A program made the position numbers and the translations under genes. A DNA stretch of 11,876 nt from an uncultured Campylobacter sp. (lineage in GTDB: Bacteria > Campylobacterota > Campylobacteria > Campylobacterales > Campylobacteraceae): contig CALEHZ010000143.1 in NCBI GenBank assembly GCA_937875715.1, forward strand, positions 1 to 11,876, in the 5' to 3' direction. This document shows, piece after piece, positions 1 to 7,570 of the stretch. Position 1 is the first letter of the stretch. Each line of letters starts with the position of its first letter. The notes beneath the pieces were generated by a model that saw only the letters and a list, made by a program, of their open reading frames with translations, searched no databases and was not told the origin of the DNA.

Positions 1-59
1 AAATATAAAAAATATTCTTCTTAAAAAACAAAAAACTTTAAAAAAGAAAAAACTAAAAA

Positions 60-147
60 AAATAATAATCAACTAAATCTTATAAAAAATAGATAAAAAT
101 CGCAAGAAATAATAATCAACTAAATCTTATAAAAAATAGATAAAAAT
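60..147. repeat. 41-bp perfect direct repeat, two copies
   Basis: Bases 60-100 and 107-147 are identical over 41 positions, giving a 47-bp period with a 6-bp spacer (CGCAAG). After the second copy the next bases (AGTAGG) resemble the spacer but no third copy follows. The repeat lies 35 bp beyond the stop codon of the minus-strand gene 182-604. It is not a CRISPR array: there are only two units and the spacer is far too short. A recombination scar, an iteron-like site or simple tandem duplication are all possible. Confidence 0.85.
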
Positions 148-181
148 AGTAGGAATATAGAAAATAAAAATTAAAAACTAA

Positions 182-604
182 TTATAATATTTTACCATTT
201 AATAAATCTTTTTTATACTTATTAAATAATTCTTCATCCCAATTAATCATTTTTAAATATTCAACAACTTTTTTAGCTTCTTCTTCAGTTTCATAATGAC
301 CAAAAGATCTAGTCTTACCATCAATATTTTTTTGAACTCGATAATTCTGATTAGAACGAGTATAATATTTTCCTCCAATACTTTTGCCTTTTTTTAAGAA
401 ATCAAAATCAAAATTAGCCTCTTTTAAAGAATCTTTATCCCAATTATTTTCTTTAAGATATTTAACTACCTCAATAGCTTGTTTTTCAGTACTAACAGTA
501 CCATAACTAATCCATTTACCCTCAACATATTTTCTTATCTGATAATTTCCTTTATAATTTTTATGATAATAATCACATCTTAACTTAATCTTACCAAACC
601 TCAC
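182..604 (-). CDS. Small protein with two AP2/Arm-like DNA-binding-type repeats
   Basis: The function is unknown. The 140-residue protein is two copies of one module, about residues 12-56 and 80-123. Each reads YY, then a basic stretch, Y-x-(I/V), a turn with (E/D)GK, S-(Y/F)-G, then TE..A, VV.YLK and NWD. The pattern suggests three beta strands and a helix, as in AP2 or integrase Arm-type DNA-binding domains, but no catalytic domain is attached. From memory, similar NWD-ending repeats are common in hypothetical proteins of gut methanogens and some Firmicutes; this was not searched. The start is GTG (602-604), with an in-frame TAG directly upstream and no well-placed Shine-Dalgarno: an AGAAGGG lies about 18 bases upstream, too far. 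The gene may therefore be 5'-truncated or start differently. Its base composition matches the AT-rich segment, not the Campylobacter genes beside it. Confidence 0.6.
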   Translation of the reverse strand: MRFGKIKLRCDYYHKNYKGNYQIRKYVEGKWISYGTVSTEKQAIEVVKYLKENNWDKDSLKEANFDFDFLKKGKSIGGKYYTRSNQNYRVQKNIDGKTRSFGHYETEEEAKKVVEYLKMINWDEELFNKYKKDLLNGKIL

Positions 605-854
605 CTATTTTTAAAGTCAACCCTTCTAACATAAATTCAATTTTTAAATAAACAATCACATATTATCACAGAATTAAAAATATAAGAAAAATACCCAAAT
701 AACATAATTTAACAGTTGTAATTAAATTAATAAATAAACTATTTAAATCTTTTTAAAAAAAATAAATAAAAACTAGCATTTCTAGCAGCCCTTTATAATA
801 AGCCAAAAAATTCAGCCAATTGTAAAAAATTCTAGCCAAAAATGCTATGAAGTT

Positions 855-2696
855 TTATTTCATATTAAAGAACATCGCACCTTGTTTTAGCTGTCTTTGT
901 TCCCTTTTATACACCAGCTTTCCAGCTATTAGTGTTTCATTTACTTTTATAGAAGCAAGCTTATTTATTTCCATCTTTTCTATATCAGCATCAAGCACGA
1001 TTAGATCAGCATCTTTGCCTACTTCAATGCTACCGATTTGTTTTTCTGCTTTTAGCTGATAAGCAGCGTTTATTGTAGCTGCCCAAAAAGCAGCTCCTAC
1101 ATCCACTTTTTCTTTTGGATTAAGCTCAGTTTCTCCACCATCCATGCTTCTAGTAACGGCTGTTTGAAGTGCTATCATGGTATTTGGCTCAAGTGAGGCT
1201 GGATAGTCGCTAGCACAGCTTACTACCACGCCAGCATCAAAAAAACTTTTCATTGGATATAGCTCTAAGACTCTTTTCTCGCCGATTGTCTCTGTTAAGG
1301 GCTTTACAAACTCACTAGCATACACATGCCAGTATGGGTCAGGCACAGCCACCACGCCAAGCTTAGCAAAACGCACAAAATCGCTTTCTTTTACTAGCTG
1401 CAAGTGCGTAATAGCGTTTCTTGGATCTTTTGCCTTGCTGATTTTGCTAGCTTCTTCAATGGCATCAAGGGCAAAAGTCGTGCTAGCATCGCCGATTGAG
1501 TGAAAATGCACACTAAGTCCGTTTTCATTTGCCTTTGCGATGAGTTTGATTAAATTATCTTTATTCCACAAAATCTCGCCATGGTAATTAGGCTTGTTAT
1601 TATATGGTTCGTGTAGATACGCAGTGCCAGCTTCAATTACACCATCTAAGAATATTTTTATATTTGTTATATGAAAGTTTTTGCCCTTTCTTTTTGACAT
1701 TTTTATTACTTTTTCTACTTCACTCATCATATTAGGCGTATCTTTGATAAGATATGCAGCGTAAGCATGGATTAAAAGCTTTCCTTCATTATCAAGTTTT
1801 TCAAAGCTTTCTATCCACTTATCGCCATCATTTAGATTTATTCCAGCGTCCATAAAAGCAGTTAGCCCAAGGCTGAAAAAATAATCTTGCATTGTCAAAA
1901 TCACCTGTTCTCGCTCTTTGGCACTTGCTTTTGGAATGATTTTACTTATTGGCGAGTTTGGCGAGAGCAGGCTGGCATCTTCTTTAAAAACACCTAGCGG
2001 ATTGCCATCTTTATCCCTTGTTATCACGCCACCTTTTATATCAGGCGTGTTTTTGTCAATTCCGGCTAGCCTCATAGCAGCCGTATTTAGCCAGTCTTTA
2101 TGATGAGAAAAGGCTGAGAGCACCACAGGCTTATTGGTAATAGCATCTATCATAGCAGCGGTTGGCTCTTCATTTTCTAGCATTACATCATTCCAGCCAG
2201 CACCTATGATAAAGTCTTTATTAGGATTTTCATTGACATATCTTTTTATAGCCAAAAGCGTCTCATCAAGGCTTATAAGTCCTGCTAAATCTAGCTTTAA
2301 AACCTTTTCAGCCATGCCCATCGCACCGTGTAAATGCCCATCAATAAAGCCAGGTGTGATAACACCATTTTTATGATCAATTACCTTTGTATTCTTGCCA
2401 AGAAACTCTTTAACGCCATTTTCATCGCCTACATAGACAAACTTGCCATTTTTGATAGCCACAGCCCTAGCTGCGATTCCAGGCTCATAAGCAGTGTAAA
2501 AATGCCCGTAAATGATGGTATCAGCGGGCCTGCCTTTTAAATCTGGCTTTTGATTTATGATTTTAGCAAAATCAGCTTTTGCTACTGCTGCGTTTGTCGC
2601 TGCGTTTTGTGCTGTGCTTTGTTCTGCTGCGTTTGCTGTGCTATACATACCAGCAGCTGCCACGGCTGAGAAACCAAAGAAATCTCGTCTTGTCAT
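855..2696 (-). CDS. Tat-exported YtcJ-type amidohydrolase (amidohydrolase_3 family)
   Basis: A 613-residue metal-dependent hydrolase; the family cleaves amide or related C-N bonds and the substrate cannot be told from sequence. The N-terminus has a twin-arginine signal (TRRDFFGF, then a small-residue hydrophobic stretch and ANAA near residue 24), so the folded enzyme should reach the periplasm. The mature protein has the expected order: an N-terminal beta element (IIYG at 61-64), metal motif GFIDGHLH at 117-123, candidate lysine ligand in KIFLDG at 347-352, HFHSIGD at 397-403, THLQ at 430-433, ASDYP at 495-499, and the C-terminal sandwich signature GKDADLIVLDA at 560-570. No key residue is visibly missing. 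The ATG follows AAGGGG at good spacing, and an extended -10 (2725-2730) lies upstream. It appears to be a single-gene unit. The residue-25 to 45 linker is Ala/Gln/Asn-rich. Confidence 0.88.
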   Translation of the reverse strand: MTRRDFFGFSAVAAAGMYSTANAAEQSTAQNAATNAAVAKADFAKIINQKPDLKGRPADTIIYGHFYTAYEPGIAARAVAIKNGKFVYVGDENGVKEFLGKNTKVIDHKNGVITPGFIDGHLHGAMGMAEKVLKLDLAGLISLDETLLAIKRYVNENPNKDFIIGAGWNDVMLENEEPTAAMIDAITNKPVVLSAFSHHKDWLNTAAMRLAGIDKNTPDIKGGVITRDKDGNPLGVFKEDASLLSPNSPISKIIPKASAKEREQVILTMQDYFFSLGLTAFMDAGINLNDGDKWIESFEKLDNEGKLLIHAYAAYLIKDTPNMMSEVEKVIKMSKRKGKNFHITNIKIFLDGVIEAGTAYLHEPYNNKPNYHGEILWNKDNLIKLIAKANENGLSVHFHSIGDASTTFALDAIEEASKISKAKDPRNAITHLQLVKESDFVRFAKLGVVAVPDPYWHVYASEFVKPLTETIGEKRVLELYPMKSFFDAGVVVSCASDYPASLEPNTMIALQTAVTRSMDGGETELNPKEKVDVGAAFWAATINAAYQLKAEKQIGSIEVGKDADLIVLDADIEKMEINKLASIKVNETLIAGKLVYKREQRQLKQGAMFFNMK

Positions 2697-2724
2697 ATTA
2701 TCCCCTTAGATTGAATGCTTTGAA

Positions 2725-2730
2725 ATTATA
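2725..2730 (-). promoter_or_regulatory. Extended -10 promoter of the amidohydrolase gene
   Basis: On the minus strand the sequence reads TGCTATAAT, a perfect extended -10 hexamer, about 28 bases before the ATG at 2696. The upstream DNA is AT-rich with no clear -35 box, as is usual for sigma-70 promoters in Campylobacter. This argues that the amidohydrolase is transcribed separately from torA. Confidence 0.7.
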
Positions 2731-2810
2731 GCAGATTTTTATGCTTGTTTTTAGAAAATTCAGGCTTGAATTTTTTGGAATTTTTTTTAAATTGCGATGA
2801 GGGAAATAGT

Positions 2811-2835
2811 GAATTTTATAAAATTCATAAAATTC
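2811..2835. repeat. Intergenic palindrome GAATTTTATAAAATTC (copy 1)
   Basis: Bases 2811-2826 are a perfect 16-bp palindrome, and the right half is repeated directly afterwards (ATAAAATTC, 2827-2835). Related half-sites (TTGAATTTTTTGG and similar) lie at about 2766-2790. It lies between the 3' end of torA and the amidohydrolase promoter, and belongs to a family found throughout the gaps of this window. Confidence 0.85.
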
Positions 2836-2847
2836 AAATGTATTGTA

Positions 2848-2884
2848 CTGCTAGTATAGCGCTTTAAAAGCGTTACACTAGCAG
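2848..2884. repeat. 37-bp near-perfect inverted repeat downstream of torA
   Basis: The arms 2848-2865 and 2867-2884 are reverse complements at 16 of 18 positions around a single central A (outer arms CTGCTAGT / ACTAGCAG, inner GCTTT / AAAGC). On either strand one of the two mismatches becomes a G-U pair, so a transcript would form a long stable hairpin. It lies about 77 bases beyond the torA stop. It could mark the end of the torA transcript, but no run of T follows the hairpin on the torA strand, so a classical intrinsic terminator is not supported. Confidence 0.75.
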
Positions 2885-2961
2885 CTAAAGTTCATCACAG
2901 CAAAATGCTGCGAAGTTTAGGACAAGCTAAATTATTTGGCGCCTTTTTACAGAAAACCTAC

Positions 2962-5475
2962 TTATTTAGCACCCTTTGGAGCACTAAATGCAGTTAGTGT
3001 GATGTCGCCTTGGTCATTTTTGTATTTTTCAATATTTACAAGAACGCTTTGGCTGATATTTCCACATGCTAACTCACTTGTAGGAATGTCGATTGTAAGC
3101 ACATTTACGCTACCATTTTTACAAAGACCCTTTTCATTTGGATCATACCAAGCGCCTTCATACATACAAATAACGCCTTTTGGAGCATTTTCACTTACTA
3201 CTGCGCCGCCTAGGATTTGTCCACGAGCGTTAAAGATGCGAACTAAATCACCATTTTTGATGCCTTTTGCTTTTGCATCGCTTGGATTTATCACTACTGG
3301 CTCACGATCTGCTACTGCGTATTTATTGCGTAGGCTTGTGCAGTTGTTTTGTTGGCTGTGAAGGCGATCAAGTGGGTGAACGCAAAGCAGGTGGAACTCA
3401 GCTGGTTTATTTTTCATGCCTAGCCACTCAACTGGCTCAAACCACATTGGATGAGCTTTACAATCTTTGTAGTTCATTTTTGCGATTTTTTCGCTATAAA
3501 TCTCAATTAAGCCACTTTCTGTGCCAAGTGCGTTTAGGATAGGATCTTCACGGAATTTAGCAAAAGTTACATAATTTTCATTTTCCATATTTGAGCTAAA
3601 TGTCATTGGCTCATTTTTATTCCACCAATCCTCAAAGCTTGGAGCGCTTAGTCCTGTTGATGCGCTAGCAGCATTGATTGCGTTTGCGGCTGTGTCATAA
3701 AATTCTTTTAGCCAATCCATTTGTTTTTTGCCGCCATCTGTGTAAGCCTCAGCTAAGCCATCAGCATAAGCGTGGCAAAGGTCAACGAAAATTTGATAAT
3801 CATCTTTTGCTTTGCCTTGTGGCTCTACTAGCTGTTTCATAGGCGCAATATGCATATTTGAGTAGTCGCCTGTCATGGTGATATCGTTTCTCTCATATGG
3901 AGTAGTAGCTGGGAATACGATATCAGCCATTTTTGCTGTCGGTGTCCAGTAAAGCTCATTTACTACGATTGTGCGTGGTTTGCGCCATGCTTTTACTTGT
4001 AGGTTTGTATCTTGGTGTTGTGAAAGTGGATTTCCACCTACCCAGTAGATAAAATCAATATCAGGATAAGTGATCTTTTCTCCGTTATAATCTAGCACTT
4101 TACCAGGATTTAGTATCATATCTACATATCTTGCAACTGGCACTGAAATATCAGAGCTATTATCCATCCAAGCTTGTGCTGCGCTTGAGCCTGAACTTTG
4201 CGCAAAGCCTTTGAATTTATTGCCTTCGATGATACCTTTTTTACCTGAGTTCATACCGCCGATTACGCCACCAACGCATGTTGGCACGCCACCATTTGCG
4301 TAGTGATAAGAAAAGCCAAATCCACCACCAGGAAGACCGATTTGTCCTAGCATAGAAGCAAGAGTTACTATCATCCAGTGGGCTTGCTCGCCGTGGTGAG
4401 CTCTTTGAATTCCCCAACCAGCCATAATCATAGTGCGATTTGAATACATTTTCTCAGCTAATTCTTTGATTGTTTTAGCATCAATTCCACAGATTTTAGC
4501 TGCCCACTCAGGAGTTTTTGGAGTTTTATCAGTTTTGCCGAGCAAATAAGGCAAGAATTTATCAAAGCCAACTGTATAAGCCTCAATGAATTTTGCATCA
4601 TATTTTTTGCTATTATAAAGGTGATTTGCCATGCCTAGCATCATTGCTACATCGGTATTTGGCACTGGGCGATATTGCTTAGCTTTGCTGCCAAAAAATT
4701 CACTTGTTTTAGTTAAAAGTGGATCGATAATTATAATTTCTTTGCCGCTATCTCTTAATTGTTCTAAATATTTAAAGCCACCCTCGTCACTTGCTGAGTA
4801 TGAAAGGCGAAGAGTTTTGATTGGATCGCAACCCCAAAGAACAACTACTTTTGAATTTTCTAAAACAACTGGATAAGTAGTTTGTTGTTCATAAACTTGA
4901 CCGCTGCCTACTACATATGGCAAGATTACTTGCGCAGCACCAGTAGAATAATCTCCCTTAATGCCAACAAATCCACCACTCATATTCATAAAGCGATAAA
5001 GCAAAGTAATAGAAACATTTACATTTCCAGCAGAACGCCAGCCGTAGCTTCCAGCAAATACGCTATTTGGTCCTTTTTGCTCTCTTGTTTTTTTAAGCTC
5101 TTTTGCTACTAGTTTAATAGCGTCTTCATATTTTACCTCAACCCACTCATCTTTTCCACGAAGCTCTGGTTTTGGAGAGTCTGGATTTTCAAGGTAGCTT
5201 TTGCGAACCATTGGAGCTTTGATGCGTGAGTTATAGATTAGCTCAGGAACTGTGTATTGAAGTGCGTTATGAATGCTGCTTGTTTTTTGCCAAGGCTCGC
5301 TAGATACTACTTTACCATCTTTTATAGTAGTTTTTAAAATACCCCAGTGAGCAGCTGTGATTACTTGTCCGTTTTTTACTAGACTTGTGTTTGCACTTTT
5401 AGCAAATGCTGCACTTGGCATACTAGCAGCAGCACCAAGAGCCACCGCACCTTTTAAAAATGACCTTCTTTCCAT
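2962..5475 (-). CDS. torA: Periplasmic molybdenum N-/S-oxide reductase TorA
   Basis: An 837-residue bis-MGD molybdoenzyme of the TorA/DorA/BisC group, probably the terminal reductase for trimethylamine N-oxide and/or sulfoxides. The Tat signal is ERRSFLKG with cleavage near AFA-K (about residue 26). There is no N-terminal cysteine cluster motif, so no Fe-S centre, as in this subgroup. The Mo-ligand serine is in GDYSTGAAQ (Ser177), and GSYGWRS supplies Tyr144 and Trp146. The 33-residue Tyr-to-Ser spacing equals that between Tyr114 and Ser147 of Rhodobacter DMSO reductase. The C-terminal molybdopterin-binding domain covers about 690-810 (VHPLDRLHSQQNN; INPSDAKAKGIKNGD). A strong AAGGAGG precedes the ATG. 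It lies 19 bases behind the cytochrome c gene, as in C. jejuni Cj0265c-Cj0264c, which serves both TMAO and DMSO respiration. Electrons probably come from that cytochrome. Full length, no visible defect. Confidence 0.93.
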   Translation of the reverse strand: MERRSFLKGAVALGAAASMPSAAFAKSANTSLVKNGQVITAAHWGILKTTIKDGKVVSSEPWQKTSSIHNALQYTVPELIYNSRIKAPMVRKSYLENPDSPKPELRGKDEWVEVKYEDAIKLVAKELKKTREQKGPNSVFAGSYGWRSAGNVNVSITLLYRFMNMSGGFVGIKGDYSTGAAQVILPYVVGSGQVYEQQTTYPVVLENSKVVVLWGCDPIKTLRLSYSASDEGGFKYLEQLRDSGKEIIIIDPLLTKTSEFFGSKAKQYRPVPNTDVAMMLGMANHLYNSKKYDAKFIEAYTVGFDKFLPYLLGKTDKTPKTPEWAAKICGIDAKTIKELAEKMYSNRTMIMAGWGIQRAHHGEQAHWMIVTLASMLGQIGLPGGGFGFSYHYANGGVPTCVGGVIGGMNSGKKGIIEGNKFKGFAQSSGSSAAQAWMDNSSDISVPVARYVDMILNPGKVLDYNGEKITYPDIDFIYWVGGNPLSQHQDTNLQVKAWRKPRTIVVNELYWTPTAKMADIVFPATTPYERNDITMTGDYSNMHIAPMKQLVEPQGKAKDDYQIFVDLCHAYADGLAEAYTDGGKKQMDWLKEFYDTAANAINAASASTGLSAPSFEDWWNKNEPMTFSSNMENENYVTFAKFREDPILNALGTESGLIEIYSEKIAKMNYKDCKAHPMWFEPVEWLGMKNKPAEFHLLCVHPLDRLHSQQNNCTSLRNKYAVADREPVVINPSDAKAKGIKNGDLVRIFNARGQILGGAVVSENAPKGVICMYEGAWYDPNEKGLCKNGSVNVLTIDIPTSELACGNISQSVLVNIEKYKNDQGDITLTAFSAPKGAK

Positions 5476-5494
5476 GTTTTCCTCCTTATGGATT

Positions 5495-6067
5495 TTATTT
5501 ATTTACATTTACATCTTTTGAGTGTTTTTGTAGCCACTCTTTTATCGCCCAGTGGTCGCTTTTTTCTATAGCTGTGCGTGATGCCATCGCATCAAAAAGT
5601 GCTGGCAGGCGATTTGCTTCATAGTCGCTTGGTTTGTGCAGCGGATGGCACATACCACAGCTTTCATTGTACAGCTTTTCACTTTTAGCAAAAAGCGCCT
5701 TTAAATCATCAGTTAGTAGCTTATCATCTGTATAGGCTACGACCTTAATTTCATCATAATCGCCATTTGATTTGATTATTTCATACTTTGGCTCTTTACC
5801 TTTAGCAAAGCTTAGAGCGATGATTCTAGCTTTTGGTGTGAAATACACTACATTTGGGCTTGATTTAAAAGCGTAGCCTTTAAGTGAAAATTTCACAACC
5901 CCGCCTTTGTTTTCTAGCACTTCGATTTCATTTGTAGGCAAGAGCTTGCCGACAACAGCCTTTAAATCAGTGCTAAGGCTTACAGATTTTACATCTGTTG
6001 CATATTTTAGCTCACTTGCGCACAAAGCACACAAAGCCAAAGAACTAGCCAAAAAAGCTTTTAGCAT
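5495..6067 (-). CDS. Periplasmic monohaem cytochrome c, electron donor to TorA
   Basis: A 190-residue protein with a Sec signal peptide (about 1-18, MLKAFLASSLALCALCAS) and one haem-binding CGMCH at 137-141. From memory, the region after the haem (H-x-x-x-KPSDYEANRLP, then DAMASR and W-rich helix at 172-181) resembles the C-terminal single-haem domain of TorC. The membrane-anchored pentahaem part of TorC is absent. Residues 20-130 have no recognised domain. It is the counterpart of C. jejuni Cj0265c, which precedes torA there too. The axial ligand may be Met161, but this is a guess. The ATG follows AAGGAGA at good spacing. It is the first gene of the cytochrome/torA operon. The signal-region cysteines do not fit a lipobox, so a lipoprotein is unlikely. 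Confidence 0.88.
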   Translation of the reverse strand: MLKAFLASSLALCALCASELKYATDVKSVSLSTDLKAVVGKLLPTNEIEVLENKGGVVKFSLKGYAFKSSPNVVYFTPKARIIALSFAKGKEPKYEIIKSNGDYDEIKVVAYTDDKLLTDDLKALFAKSEKLYNESCGMCHPLHKPSDYEANRLPALFDAMASRTAIEKSDHWAIKEWLQKHSKDVNVNK

Positions 6068-6098
6068 CTATTCTCCTTTTGTTAAAAAAATGTTTAGA

Positions 6099-6104
6099 AT
6101 TTTA
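6099..6104 (-). promoter_or_regulatory. Promoter of the cytochrome c/torA operon
   Basis: The minus strand reads TGCTAAAAT, an extended -10 about 31 bases before the cytochrome ATG. Just upstream, where a -35 would lie, is a short inverted repeat TTTGTC (6124-6129) / GACAAA (6138-6143) with an 8-base spacer. This could be a regulator site for a respiratory operon, but a 6-bp arm can occur by chance. Confidence 0.55.
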
Positions 6105-6197
6105 GCACAGAAATATCTCGCTCTTTGTCTTTGTAACGACAAAAACACAGATAAACGCTCGAAGTTTAACATATTTTGTATAAATAAAATTTTAAGT

Positions 6198-6213
6198 GAA
6201 TTTTATAAAATTC
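6198..6213. repeat. Intergenic palindrome GAATTTTATAAAATTC (copy 2)
   Basis: A perfect 16-bp copy in the divergent gap between the cytochrome c and pglE genes. A partial copy, GGCTGAATTTTATAAAA (6248-6264), overlaps the pglE leader just before its ribosome site. Confidence 0.85.
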
Positions 6214-6238
6214 AAAATAAAATACAAAAATTTTGTGC

Positions 6239-6244
6239 TAAAAT
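6239..6244 (+). promoter_or_regulatory. Promoter of pglE
   Basis: TGCTAAAAT forms an extended -10 about 30 bases before the ATG at 6275. Transcription would start near 6251, inside the partial palindrome, giving a leader of about 24 bases that contains AAGGA. This is the same -10 form as in the divergent cytochrome c operon. Confidence 0.6.
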
Positions 6245-6262
6245 GCTGGCTGAATTTTATAA

Positions 6263-7378
<1,116 letters not shown>

Positions 7379-7388
7379 ATTTTTTTAC

Positions 7389-7418
7389 TTCACCCTGCTG
7401 GGTGAATTTTTTATTTTG
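7389..7418 (+). terminator. Intrinsic terminator of pglE
   Basis: A perfect 7-bp stem, TTCACCC (7389-7395) and GGGTGAA (7400-7406), with a TGCT loop, is followed at once by TTTTTTATTTTG. It begins 10 bases after the pglE stop. The tract faces plus-strand transcription only, so it does not obviously serve bamA. Confidence 0.9.
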
Positions 7419-7429
7419 CTCCGCCGAAT

Positions 7430-7563
7430 GAATTTTTTAGAAAATTCAAACACTGCGGCAAGTTTGAATTTTATGGAATTTTATGAATTTTATAAAATTC
7501 AATTATAAATTTTATGGAATTTTATAAAATTCAGTTTTGAATTTTTTGAATTTTATAAAATTC
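7430..7563. repeat. Array of AT-rich palindromes between convergent pglE and bamA
   Basis: Three perfect copies of GAATTTTATAAAATTC lie at 7485-7500, 7517-7532 and 7548-7563, starting 32 and 31 bp apart. They are preceded by half copies at 7466-7484 (GAATTTTATG, GAATTTTATG), a hairpin with stem TTCAAAC (7445-7451) / GTTTGAA (7462-7468), and an 18-bp near-palindrome at 7430-7447. The last copy ends 7 bases from the bamA stop. The block is non-coding; any termination role for bamA would lack a T tract. Confidence 0.88.
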
Positions 7564-7570
7564 AAAAATA

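Larger units (their letters stand above)
1..775. other. Very AT-rich segment, compositionally foreign to the rest
   Basis: This stretch is mostly runs of A and T. The first 120 bases contain only about 16 G or C, whereas the genes from about 855 onward have ordinary Campylobacter-like composition. It holds one small gene (182-604) and a direct repeat. From about 772 the text changes to motifs typical of the rest of the window (CTAGCA, AAAAATTCAGCC), so the junction lies between about 605 and 775. It may be an acquired island edge or a misassembly; the sequence alone cannot decide. Bases 605-854 hold no recognisable gene. Confidence 0.6.

Noticed and set aside
60..147. CRISPR array
   Set aside because: Only two units and a 6-bp spacer; no cas genes are visible.
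5495..6067. Lipoprotein signal in the cytochrome c
   Set aside because: The residues before each signal-region cysteine do not fit a lipobox; a Sec signal with cleavage near residue 18 is simpler.
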